Source of the DNA: Lachnospiraceae bacterium
GTDB lineage: Bacteria; Bacillota; Clostridia; Lachnospirales; Lachnospiraceae
Reading direction: 5' to 3'
NCBI GenBank assembly: GCA_022845955.1
Contig: AP025576.1
Coordinates: forward strand, 5,084,001-5,148,000
Length of the DNA: 64,000 nt
Shown one piece after another: positions 24,243 through 32,736 of the stretch. The translations under genes and the position numbers were made by a program. Each line of letters begins with the position of its first letter. The stretch's first letter is position 1. The notes below the pieces were generated by a model that saw only the letters and a program-made list of their open reading frames with translations, did no database searches and was not told where the DNA came from.

Positions 24243-24959
24243 TCATGGAAACAATTGCCTGATCCGTTCCAGAACGGCCGCCCGCCTGTGGCGGCTAACC
24301 GGTATAATCTCGCCGGATGCCGGCCCGTTGGACATCAGAATCATATGATTGGCTTCCTGTTTTTCGAAAAAAAGAAGATTCACAATATACCCTGCATGAC
24401 ACCGTACAAAATACGGCTCATATAATACCGCCTCATGATCTTTCATCCTTTTATAGCTTACGATCGAATCTGACTCGGTATGGATACGGGTATTATGCTC
24501 CTGCGTTTCAATAAAACGGATAGATTGTGTATAAATCTTATAAATGCCGTTTGCATTTGCTTCAATAAAAAAACGGTTCTGCCCTTTACGGGCCCTGGCC
24601 TCTTCCACCTCTTTGAGAAAACGGGAATATTTAAGCGGTTTAATCAGGTAATTATCCGCACGCACCTCATAGGCCTCCAGCACATGATTGAGAAGCGTGG
24701 TCAAAAATACGATTCCAACCTTATTGTCCACTTTACGGATACCTTTTGCGATTTCAATACCACTCATTTTAGCAAATGATATTTCCAGAAAAATCAGATC
24801 CATTTCAAACGAATAATGCTGCAAAAGCTTTTCCCCATTATCATAAGCGAGTACCTGTACAGCCAATCCCGTTTCCGATTTATAACGCTTGATAAAATCG
24901 GCAAGCATGACGCGCACCGCCGTATCACTGTCACATATTCCGATAACCAGCACCGTCAC
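24243..24959 (-). CDS. LytTR-family response regulator with a Glu in place of the phospho-acceptor Asp
   Basis: A 238-residue regulator: receiver (about 1-120) and LytTR DNA-binding domain (about 130-235). The receiver keeps Asp10/Asp12, the Thr of F-L-T-T and the Lys of L-I-K-P. The position that is normally Asp in L-D-I reads Glu59 (L-E-I-S-F; the codon is GAA), so ordinary phosphorylation is not expected and the protein may be permanently active. No sensor kinase gene is near. It starts with GTG at 24959; the SD is only four bases away, so GTG at 24953 (ten bases) is an alternative. A strong promoter and a LytTR-like dyad lie upstream. It probably controls the exporter genes that follow. 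Confidence 0.9.
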   Translation of the reverse strand: MTVLVIGICDSDTAVRVMLADFIKRYKSETGLAVQVLAYDNGEKLLQHYSFEMDLIFLEISFAKMSGIEIAKGIRKVDNKVGIVFLTTLLNHVLEAYEVRADNYLIKPLKYSRFLKEVEEARARKGQNRFFIEANANGIYKIYTQSIRFIETQEHNTRIHTESDSIVSYKRMKDHEAVLYEPYFVRCHAGYIVNLLFFEKQEANHMILMSNGPASGEIIPVSRHRRAAVLERIRQLFP

Positions 24960-24976
24960 ACCACCTCCTCACATCA

Positions 24977-25005
24977 ATTATAGAGTGGGCTTTTTTAGAA
25001 TGCAA
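24977..25005 (-). promoter_or_regulatory. Promoter of the LytTR gene
   Basis: On the minus strand TTGCAT and TATAAT are 17 bases apart. The expected transcript start is only about ten bases before the GTG start codon, leaving a very short leader. Confidence 0.75.
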
Positions 25006-25029
25006 GGCGGAATGCATACTTGGCTGTTT

Positions 25030-25044
25030 CCAGTTCATAACTGG
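25030..25044. promoter_or_regulatory. Dyad resembling LytTR half-sites
   Basis: CCAGTT-CAT-AACTGG, 25 bases upstream of the -35 box of the LytTR promoter. The half-site C-A-G-T-T resembles the core of known LytTR sites, which are usually direct repeats. A binding site for this regulator is a guess. Confidence 0.4.
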
Positions 25045-25086
25045 CATTATCGTTCCCCGCTGTCTTTTAAGTTGTCACACATATAA

Positions 25087-25124
25087 AAAGACGACTGCCT
25101 CCATTTAAGGTGACTATCGTCTTT
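25087..25124 (-). terminator. Terminator of the 29.0-25.3 kb importer operon
   Basis: On the minus strand AAAGACGA pairs with TCGTCTTT across a 22-base loop and is followed by a T-run. It is about 200 bases beyond the binding-protein stop codon. Confidence 0.6.
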
Positions 25125-25320
25125 CCTGTCTGAATAGTTGTCCACTATATATTATTTTTATTTTCCACAAAACATGTTATAGGTATGTGGGTAAAGCAGG
25201 GAACAATAATTACCATTCCAAGTCCCTTTGCGCCCTGCTTTCCCCTACCTCTTAATCCTCTTTTGCATCAATTTATCGGCATATATGTTTTTACATACTT
25301 ACTTCTTCTTTTTCCGCTCC

Positions 25321-27099
25321 TTACTTCCCCGTCAGTTCCTTATAGTTGGAAATTGCATGATTCCAAGCATCTTCAAAATACGCAGATACTTCATCATAAC
25401 CCATATTCTTTAATTCCGCTTGTATCTGACTGAATTTTTCCTCATATTCCTCCGAAGTTGCACTGAATACCATATCCGGTACGGCCTGCTGCAGATAATC
25501 GCTGATTTTTGTCATGCTTCTCTGTATATCTGTCGGATTTTCAGCTGGCATCAGATTAATGTAGCCTTCATAAATCGTGGATTGATTTTCCCTTTTTGTG
25601 GCAGCTTCCAAAGGAACTTCCACCCCATAAAATTCACAATAATCTTTGTCCGCTTCTGTCATACTTTCCTTTATATAGTCACTATTAAGTCGTAAATCAA
25701 TATATTTTCCTTCATTTGCCTGGCTGGCTGCAAATGCATCGTAATCCTGACCAACCAGCCCAATATATCTGTATGCCCCCTGTTCCAGCAAATATTCCGG
25801 GTTTTCTTTCAGTTTCTGCCGGCATTCATCGGTAAAAACGGCCACTCCGTTCTCATCATAGTCCCAGGTAACCCCTTTCGGTCCGATCATAATAGAACGG
25901 GAACCATCTTCAGAGAACAGGAAATCAAACAAACGCATAATAGCTTTCATCTTGGTTTCATCACATTTGGAAGAAACGACAAAGGTTCTTGGAGCCATAC
26001 CAAATTCTGAAGCCCTGGAAACCCATGCGGGAAAATCAGGAATATCGTCCCAAAGTACGTCTACATACTTATCCTGTCCTCCGGCTTTATTCAGATCCAG
26101 ATTACCCGCGTCAAAATCCCACTCCATAGAGCTATAGAAAACCTGTCCTTCCCTTATCTTCTGCCCATAATCTTCATTTTTCTGGGTATAAGTTTCGGGA
26201 TCCAAAAGTCCCATCTGGTTTGCCTTAAAATACATATCCGCAGTAATCCAATACATATGGTTGTCATCATATAAGTCGATGTACTTTAAATCGGGGATAT
26301 TGAAAGAACATACATCATTAAGGCCATACTGTGCACAATATTTCCAAATAACCGGGTCAGAGAGCATATGATTCAGTCCCCAGTCATTAAATCGCGAAAT
26401 CCCATATGTCTTTTTCCCGGACTCTGTCTGCGGATGATTGGTCTGTATTGTTTTTAACAGGTCCAGAAAATCATCAATAGATCCAATAGTAGGGCTTCCT
26501 GCTTCTTTATACCATTCCCAACGAATAAAGTTTCCATATCTTGAGGTTGCCAAAGGTGATGGATTATTTTTCCCCCTGGCACAAATTGCATACATTTTGT
26601 TTTCTCCGTTGCTCAAGTATCCTCTGCTGTAATTTACCATTTCAGGAAAAGCTTCAGCCATATTGGGAGCAATAGCAAGATACTCATCCAGACTTTGTAT
26701 TGCGCCCGCCTGAATTAAAGGCGTTATATACTGCAATCCCATACGGGTAACGTCGTAAAGATCCCCGCTTGCCGCCATAGCCTGCTGTTTTTCATTACTG
26801 AACAGAACAACGTTCAAGGTAACTCCTGTCTGTTCTTTAATATACTGTGCTACCGGATCTTCCTGTATTCCCGCAGTAACCGGATTCTCACTGGCAGAAT
26901 CCATAAAGATATCAATTGTCACCTGCTCTAATTCATTTTCCCCTGACTGATTCTTCTCTTCCTGCCCTGCGCCGGAATCGGTTCCCGATACTGCCGCAGA
27001 ATCCTTTCCTCCTCCGCATGCCATGACACCAGCCATAAGTACTGCTGTCATTACTGTTGTTATAATACGTTTTCTGCTTTTTCCTAATATCCGTTTCAT
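25321..27099 (-). CDS. Extracellular sugar-binding lipoprotein, LplA type, CUT1 importer
   Basis: 592 residues. The signal peptide ends in V-M-A-C with Cys28, then a Gly/Ser/Asp/Glu-rich tether (about 29-55) and the binding domain. AGGAGG lies about six bases before the ATG at 27099. It is the last gene of a three-gene importer operon. The operon is divergent from a yesM/yesN pair that probably senses the same substrate. Ligand unknown. Confidence 0.93.
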   Translation of the reverse strand: MKRILGKSRKRIITTVMTAVLMAGVMACGGGKDSAAVSGTDSGAGQEEKNQSGENELEQVTIDIFMDSASENPVTAGIQEDPVAQYIKEQTGVTLNVVLFSNEKQQAMAASGDLYDVTRMGLQYITPLIQAGAIQSLDEYLAIAPNMAEAFPEMVNYSRGYLSNGENKMYAICARGKNNPSPLATSRYGNFIRWEWYKEAGSPTIGSIDDFLDLLKTIQTNHPQTESGKKTYGISRFNDWGLNHMLSDPVIWKYCAQYGLNDVCSFNIPDLKYIDLYDDNHMYWITADMYFKANQMGLLDPETYTQKNEDYGQKIREGQVFYSSMEWDFDAGNLDLNKAGGQDKYVDVLWDDIPDFPAWVSRASEFGMAPRTFVVSSKCDETKMKAIMRLFDFLFSEDGSRSIMIGPKGVTWDYDENGVAVFTDECRQKLKENPEYLLEQGAYRYIGLVGQDYDAFAASQANEGKYIDLRLNSDYIKESMTEADKDYCEFYGVEVPLEAATKRENQSTIYEGYINLMPAENPTDIQRSMTKISDYLQQAVPDMVFSATSEEYEEKFSQIQAELKNMGYDEVSAYFEDAWNHAISNYKELTGK

Positions 27100-27141
27100 C
27101 AAACCCCTCCTTTTCCATACGTTTTTGTATGGTGAATTTTT

Positions 27142-28035
27142 TTAGCCTTTTACAGCTCCAATCATAATACCGTTTATAAAGTATTTCTGCATAAAAGGAT
27201 AAACGATAAGTATAGGAACGGTAACCACCATAGTGATTGTCATCCTTAAAGTAAATGGACTGATTGCTGTTCCCGAAACCGCACTTGCACCTCCCGTTCT
27301 GGCCATACTTGCAACGTTTGTGGCCTGGTTCAGATACTCCAGCAATGTCATCTGCAATGTCCTGAGATTCATATTGTTTACTAACAGCAGATTGTCCGTC
27401 CATGAATTCCATTGTCCGACTGCAGTAAAAACAATAATTGCCGCCAATACCGGCTTACAAATGGGCATAACAATTTTCAGATAAATAGTAAAATATCCTG
27501 CGCCATCAATCATGGCTGACTCTTCAATTCCTCCCGTTATTGATTCCATGTATGTTTTTATCAGAATCATGCTGTATGCGGATACTGCGGTGGGTAAAAT
27601 ATAGACAAAAAAACTGTCCTTTAGTCCGATTGTCCTCATCGTCAGGTACCAAGGAATCAATCCTGCATTAATGTACATGGAAATAATTGCTATGGAATAA
27701 AACACTTTTCTGCACGGTAATTCTTTTTTTGTTAAAGTATAAGCAAGAATACTAGTAAAGAATAAAGTCACGGCCGTTCCTGCAAAAGTCCTGGCTACCG
27801 AAATAAAAAACGCATTTAAAATCCCATTCAGTTGAAAAACCTGGATATAATTTGAAAAGGTGGGTTCCAGAGGATACCAGGTTATCATACTTCTCTTCAC
27901 CGCTTCCGGATTACTGATGGAAGCAATAAAAATATAATAAAACGGATAAATACAGCTTAAAAACAACAAAGTGAATAAAATAACCATTAGTAACTGAAAT
28001 ACGATTTCATTTCCGGGAAGCTTCTTTTTATTCAT
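27142..28035 (-). CDS. CUT1 sugar ABC transporter permease, YtcP/LplC type
   Basis: 297 residues, six membrane helices, coupling motif E-E-S-A-M-I-D-G-A-G-Y-F and the family tail Q-K-Y-F-I-N-G-I-M-I-G-A-V-K-G. The upstream in-frame GTG at 28041 is passed over because AGAGGTG fits the ATG at 28035. Works with the permease encoded 14 bases upstream. Confidence 0.95.
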   Translation of the reverse strand: MNKKKLPGNEIVFQLLMVILFTLLFLSCIYPFYYIFIASISNPEAVKRSMITWYPLEPTFSNYIQVFQLNGILNAFFISVARTFAGTAVTLFFTSILAYTLTKKELPCRKVFYSIAIISMYINAGLIPWYLTMRTIGLKDSFFVYILPTAVSAYSMILIKTYMESITGGIEESAMIDGAGYFTIYLKIVMPICKPVLAAIIVFTAVGQWNSWTDNLLLVNNMNLRTLQMTLLEYLNQATNVASMARTGGASAVSGTAISPFTLRMTITMVVTVPILIVYPFMQKYFINGIMIGAVKG

Positions 28036-28049
28036 TCCCACACCTCTTC

Positions 28050-28979
28050 CTATAAAATAGATTGTCCCAGCGCACGTTTAGACAACTTATTCACACTGAA
28101 TACAAGAATTACGCTGATAAATGTCTTAATCATACTTACCGCAGTGGACGCAGGAATATCGTTGTTCAGCATACCGATACGGTAAACATAATAATCCAGC
28201 ACTTCGATATTTTTCTGAATCATAGGATTTACAAACACATAATACTGTTCGAATCCATTATTTAGTATGGCTCCCACCGATATTATCAGCAGTGTTATGA
28301 AAGTAGGCAGAATCCCGGGAATCGTAATATGAACAATTTTCTGCCACCGTCCTGCTCCATCCACTGCTGCAGCATCATAAAGCTGAGAATCAATCCCCGT
28401 GACCGCCGCAAAGAAAATAATGGAATTATATCCCACGGTTTTCCAGATGTTCGTCATCACCATAAATAGCTTCGCGCTCCCCGGATTCGTAAGCAGTGTC
28501 ACCGTAGAATCCCGGTTTCCTGACAGGCCGCGGAATAAGGTTGTAAGAAGTCCGTCATTGGAAAACAGAGAAAACATAATAGAGTAGATAATGATCCAGC
28601 TGATGAAATTAGGGATTGTAATCGCTGTCTGTACCGTTTTCTTAAATTTTTTTCCTCTAACCTCCGAAAGGAGAATGGCGATCATTCCAGCCAGCGGCAG
28701 ACCCAGCAGACCCAAAACGCTGATGATCAGCGTATTCAAAATCACGGTGATGATATACGGATCGCCGAACGCATATATAAAATTATCCAGCCCCACAAAT
28801 TCACACTTGGACAGCTTATATCCGATCCTGTAATCAAAAAAAGAATAGATCCAGCCCGATATGGGAAAATAGGAAAATACAAGAATAAACAAAATTGATG
28901 GAATTGTCATACACAGCAGTGTCAGTTTCCCTTTTGTCATATGAGCCTTTTCGTGGAGGCTCTGTCCTTTTGTCCCCAT
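28050..28979 (-). CDS. CUT1 sugar ABC transporter permease, LplB/YteP type
   Basis: 309 residues with six membrane helices and the coupling motif Y-D-A-A-A-V-D-G-A-G-R-W. First gene of the operon; AAGGAG sits seven bases before the ATG. No ATPase gene follows, so it probably depends on a shared MsmX-like ATPase encoded elsewhere. Confidence 0.95.
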   Translation of the reverse strand: MGTKGQSLHEKAHMTKGKLTLLCMTIPSILFILVFSYFPISGWIYSFFDYRIGYKLSKCEFVGLDNFIYAFGDPYIITVILNTLIISVLGLLGLPLAGMIAILLSEVRGKKFKKTVQTAITIPNFISWIIIYSIMFSLFSNDGLLTTLFRGLSGNRDSTVTLLTNPGSAKLFMVMTNIWKTVGYNSIIFFAAVTGIDSQLYDAAAVDGAGRWQKIVHITIPGILPTFITLLIISVGAILNNGFEQYYVFVNPMIQKNIEVLDYYVYRIGMLNNDIPASTAVSMIKTFISVILVFSVNKLSKRALGQSIL

Positions 28980-29315
28980 TCCTCGTCTCCTTCCTTTTAT
29001 TCGAAATTTTCGGAATCCTATATGTCCGTTTCATGTCTAAAGCCATTATCGCATGCATTTTGTATATCTTCTATTTCAAAAACCATATAATCGGTTATAA
29101 AAAACATAACTTTTAATATGTTTTGCAATATTTATACAGCATTTTACCCAATATAATATTTTTTCTGTAACGCAACCTATGGTTTTTATAATTCAATTTT
29201 TATGACACAAGTGATACTATCTAAATGTAGCAAGTCTATGATGAGAATTATATATGTAATAGTTCAGACTTGTCCGAACTATTACGATCTTATAATACAA
29301 ACAACGGGGAGAATC
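28980..29315. other. Divergent control region between importer and yesM/yesN
   Basis: AT-rich, no gene. It must hold promoters for both directions. TATAAT boxes occur at 29152-29157, 29187-29192 and 29291-29296 on the plus strand, but none has a clean -35 at standard spacing. The dyad at 29256-29285 is described separately. An in-frame upstream extension of the kinase (from 29202) runs through the dyad and is not taken as coding. Confidence 0.55.
29256..29285. promoter_or_regulatory. 30-bp dyad in the yesM leader, copy 1
   Basis: Ten-base arms GTAATAGTTC and GAACTATTAC flank AGACTTGTCC. The centre also pairs (GAC/GTC), leaving an A-C mismatch. The dyad ends 20 bases before the GGGGAG ribosome binding site of the kinase gene. 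As RNA it would be a long hairpin with a CUUG apex. It matches 21 of 30 positions of the dyad at 40322-40351 in front of another yesM gene, with paired changes in the arms. Confidence 0.8.
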
Positions 29316-31112
29316 ATGCAGAGAGAAAAACATACTTACCATAAAATGCATTTTATATCCAATGTATACCGGTTTATTATTTTTCTCATTCTTCTTATCG
29401 TCACCATGCTGATTCTGATAATCAACTACAATTTTTCCAGGCAGAACCATCAATACACCCTGGACTACAATATGTCCGCAGTAAAAGGACTCAAGGAGCT
29501 GATCGCGGATCAGGAACATTATTTTCTGCAGCAGCTCAACAATACCTATGAATCTTATTACGCTTATAAAGAAGGACTTTTTTCCTGCGTGAATTCCACC
29601 CGGCATGAATCCTTCCCTTATCGTCAGAATATTTACCGCTTTCTAAATGAATCATTTCCGCCCAGTTCAGAAATGAATTCCCTTACCTTATACGCCGCCA
29701 GCGACCACCAGATTTATTCGGTAACCAAACAGGTACGGAAGAATTTCTCAGCCTCCCTGCCCGAATTTTCACCTCTCATAGCCTGCTATGAAAATCCATA
29801 TACCGTCCTGCAGATGATGCCGTCCCACTCTTCCCGGGTCCTGGACACCTCACGCGGCTACAGCTTCATTTATTGTCTCAGGGATGTCATTACCAAAGTC
29901 AACATCGGCGCCATCCAGGCAGACTACAGTGTGGCGGAGGTGGAAAATTTCCTGTCCTCCAATTATCCGGGCGTAAAGGGGGATTTCCTTGTCATCGATA
30001 TGGCGGGCAACGTCCTTTTCGATACCACAGGCGTCTGGTATGACAAGCCCTTCCCCTATGCGGAACCATTTGTTTCAGCAAAGAAGCTGGATAACGTTCC
30101 TGTCACCTTGGAGTATGAAAATTACTTTGTTAACATGGAATCGCATTCCTATCCCAATATCCGGGTAATCGGCCTGGTATCCGGAAAAACACTTTCCGAA
30201 GATATCAGTCGGAATATCGCCCTAATGCTGTTCGCAACCGCAAGTGTGACCATCCTTACCTGTATCGGCATATACCTTTACTTAAACAGCAGCTCCCGGC
30301 AGCTCAACCAAATATACCACACTATGCTACGGATACAAAATGGGGAGCTAGACTCCTATATTCCCGTTGACAACAAGCATAAAAACGAGCTGGTTGATAT
30401 TTCCGTTTCTTTTAACGACATGCTCCGCAACCTCAATCTGTACATTGACAAGGTTTACAAGACGGAAATTGAAAACCAGCGTTACAAACTGAAGGCCCTG
30501 CAGTCCCAAATCAACCCGCATTTTCTCTATAATACCCTGGAAGCCATTCGGATGAAGGCCGTATTGCAGGAGGAACCGGAAATCGGAGAAATGATATATA
30601 TCCTCTCCAAAATTTTCAGGAACTCTATAAAAAATGAAAGCATCCTTGCCGTCCGGCAGGAAATCGAGAACTGTAAAAATTATCTCCGCCTGTGTGATAT
30701 CGAATATAAAAACCTCTTCCGTTACGAATTTCAGGTGGAACCCGCCCTGCTGCCGGAACCTATTATCCAGCATGCCCTCCTGGTTATAATTGAAAATTAC
30801 ATCATGCATGGCTTTGACAGCAACCGCACCGATAATTATGTCCGCATAACCGGCGTCGTGGAAAATGGATTTGCTGTATTCCATATCGTGGATAATGGCT
30901 TTGGCATAAAAACCGGAGAACTGGAAAAGCTGCGTCTCTCCTTCCTGGAAAAATCCATAGATACGGTGGAACGAATCGGCCTAAAGAATATTTACCAGCG
31001 GATGAAGCTTCTTTACGGGGAGGACTGCGATTTGCAGATTTACTCGGAATATGGAAAAGGAACTGAAATTATTTTTTCATTTATATACAAAGGAGATTCG
31101 GAAATTGTTTGA
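29316..31112 (+). CDS. Sensor histidine kinase, YesM type
   Basis: 598 residues from the ATG at 29316, which has GGGGAG four bases before it. Membrane helix at about 15-37, a large extracellular sensing domain (about 40-300), a second helix (about 303-325), HAMP, the Q-I-N-P-H-F-L-Y-N-T-L phospho-His box, and an HATPase domain with an unusually loose N box (I-I-E-N-Y-I-M-H-G) and D-N-G-F-G-I. It overlaps the regulator start by eight bases (TTGTTTGA). Its divergent partner is the CUT1 importer at 25.3-29.0 kb. Confidence 0.92.
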   Translation: MQREKHTYHKMHFISNVYRFIIFLILLIVTMLILIINYNFSRQNHQYTLDYNMSAVKGLKELIADQEHYFLQQLNNTYESYYAYKEGLFSCVNSTRHESFPYRQNIYRFLNESFPPSSEMNSLTLYAASDHQIYSVTKQVRKNFSASLPEFSPLIACYENPYTVLQMMPSHSSRVLDTSRGYSFIYCLRDVITKVNIGAIQADYSVAEVENFLSSNYPGVKGDFLVIDMAGNVLFDTTGVWYDKPFPYAEPFVSAKKLDNVPVTLEYENYFVNMESHSYPNIRVIGLVSGKTLSEDISRNIALMLFATASVTILTCIGIYLYLNSSSRQLNQIYHTMLRIQNGELDSYIPVDNKHKNELVDISVSFNDMLRNLNLYIDKVYKTEIENQRYKLKALQSQINPHFLYNTLEAIRMKAVLQEEPEIGEMIYILSKIFRNSIKNESILAVRQEIENCKNYLRLCDIEYKNLFRYEFQVEPALLPEPIIQHALLVIIENYIMHGFDSNRTDNYVRITGVVENGFAVFHIVDNGFGIKTGELEKLRLSFLEKSIDTVERIGLKNIYQRMKLLYGEDCDLQIYSEYGKGTEIIFSFIYKGDSEIV

Positions 31113-32691
31113 TGTAATTATTGTAGACGATGAGCCTCTGATCCGGGACGGGCTGGTCAAGCTCTTTTCCTGGAAGGAGTACCAGATGCAGGTCAGGGCT
31201 GTCTTTCCTAACGGTTCCCTCGCCCTGGAGTATCTGGAAAAGCAGTCCGCAGATGTTATTATCACGGACATCAAAATGCCGGTCATGAACGGGATCCAGC
31301 TCATGCAGGAATGCCAAAAAAAGAATATTTTGGTGAAATTTATTGTCCTCAGCGGCTACTCCGATTTTGAATATGTAAAGATGGCTGCCAGGCTTGGCAT
31401 CGAAAATTACCTGTTGAAGCCAGTAGACACTCTGGAAATGTCCCAGACCCTGCTCCAGGTAAAACGGAAAATCGAAGCCCAAAGGCATAATAAAATACTG
31501 CTGGATGAAGGGATCCGGATCCTGCGCAACAATCTGCTCTACCGTCTGATGACAGGGGAAATTTCCTACGAAGAAATCGAGGAAAGAAAGGAATATCTTC
31601 CAATCCCTTTTGACAGCTGCTTATGCCGTGTCGCCATCCTGAAATTCCTGCCCCAAAACCCGGACACCGCACGGCACGGGCAGCAAAAACCTCCGATCCA
31701 GTCCGTTCTCCGTCATCTGGAGCAAAAGGAATACATCCACGCCGTCACGGATTTCGGCGGCAGGCTGCTGTTTCTGCTTTTCTGCGGTGAAGGCGGCATA
31801 TGTAGTTCCAGGGAAACCGTCAGAGCCGATTTAGAGCATATCATCCACTATGTCCTGGCAACCTCCCCTTTCCACGCTTTTGCCGCCGCAGGCCCATTAG
31901 CAGACAGCATTTATACCATTCCCAACAGCTACGCAAAGGCATCCGCCCTGATTAATACTGCCGGCTTCAACAGTGCCAGCAGCATACGCTGGGCGGAGGA
32001 TACCTGTGAAAATGAGGCGTTTCTACTGCCGCACATAGAATTTGACCAGCTGATGCAGCTGAATGAAAAATTCCTGTACAAAAAGCAGGAGGATATCGTG
32101 TCCATCGTAGACGAAATATTTTCCACTAACCGCTTTATCCCTCTGGACGGACTGCAGATGCTGGCCTCCATGATAGTCTCCAAAATTTACTCCAATAGCA
32201 GGGCTTACAGTTCCGATCACGATCCGGAGATACTCAGGCTGGAAAACCGTTTGGATGACGCTTACACCCTTGGGGATTACGATTCCATATACCGCTGGAC
32301 CAGAGATATCATACATACTATTTTTGTGTACGAAGAAAGAAACCCATCCGAGAAAGCTCCGTCCGGCGCCACCAATTTGAAAAAGATCCTTCTGTATCTG
32401 AACGAAAATTACACGAAAGATATGAATCTGAAAACCATTGCGGAAACCTTCCATTTAAACGCGCTGTATCTAGGAAGGATTCTGAAGCTGGAAACTGGCT
32501 GCACCTTTACGGATTATATAAACAGCCTACGTCTGAAAAAAGCACAGGAATTACTGCTGCACACCGATTTATCCGCCAAACAAATTTCGGAACAGACAGG
32601 TTACAGGAACGATAAATATTTCAATACCCTTTTCAAAAAATACACGGATATGACCCCGGGAGAATATAGGAAAAAAGGAAATCCATCGTAG
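31105..32691 (+). CDS. Response regulator, YesN/AraC type
   Basis: 528 residues, starting at a TTG that overlaps the kinase stop; AAAGGAG lies nine bases upstream, whereas the in-frame ATG at 31051 has no such support. Receiver with Asp8/Asp9 and phospho-acceptor Asp55 (T-D-I-K-M-P), central helical domain (about 125-420), and AraC double helix-turn-helix (about 425-525, ending with the T-P-G-E-Y-R-K motif). Likely activates the adjacent importer and perhaps the downstream glycosidase, whose ATG is 45 bases past its stop. Confidence 0.92.
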   Translation: MFDVIIVDDEPLIRDGLVKLFSWKEYQMQVRAVFPNGSLALEYLEKQSADVIITDIKMPVMNGIQLMQECQKKNILVKFIVLSGYSDFEYVKMAARLGIENYLLKPVDTLEMSQTLLQVKRKIEAQRHNKILLDEGIRILRNNLLYRLMTGEISYEEIEERKEYLPIPFDSCLCRVAILKFLPQNPDTARHGQQKPPIQSVLRHLEQKEYIHAVTDFGGRLLFLLFCGEGGICSSRETVRADLEHIIHYVLATSPFHAFAAAGPLADSIYTIPNSYAKASALINTAGFNSASSIRWAEDTCENEAFLLPHIEFDQLMQLNEKFLYKKQEDIVSIVDEIFSTNRFIPLDGLQMLASMIVSKIYSNSRAYSSDHDPEILRLENRLDDAYTLGDYDSIYRWTRDIIHTIFVYEERNPSEKAPSGATNLKKILLYLNENYTKDMNLKTIAETFHLNALYLGRILKLETGCTFTDYINSLRLKKAQELLLHTDLSAKQISEQTGYRNDKYFNTLFKKYTDMTPGEYRKKGNPS

Positions 32692-32736
32692 CATTTCCCC
32701 TCAACCGATGGGGATAACCAATCAAAAGGAGGAATT

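Larger units (their letters stand above)
24960..25320. other. Intergenic region between the LytTR unit and a sugar importer
   Basis: No gene recognised; no convincing small peptide gene for the neighbouring exporters. From the LytTR gene outwards it holds a promoter (24977-25005), a dyad (25030-25044) and the terminator of the importer operon (25087-25124). A longer imperfect inverted repeat (AGCAGGG at about 25196 with CCCTGCT at about 25234) has no clear role. Confidence 0.6.

Noticed and set aside
25185..25433. 82-residue plus-strand frame as an exported peptide
   Set aside because: Overlaps the end of the binding-protein gene on the other strand, lacks an SD and has no leader-peptide features.
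29202..29315. Longer N-terminus for the yesM kinase
   Set aside because: The extension would translate the palindrome and has no SD; GGGGAG precedes the ATG at 29316.
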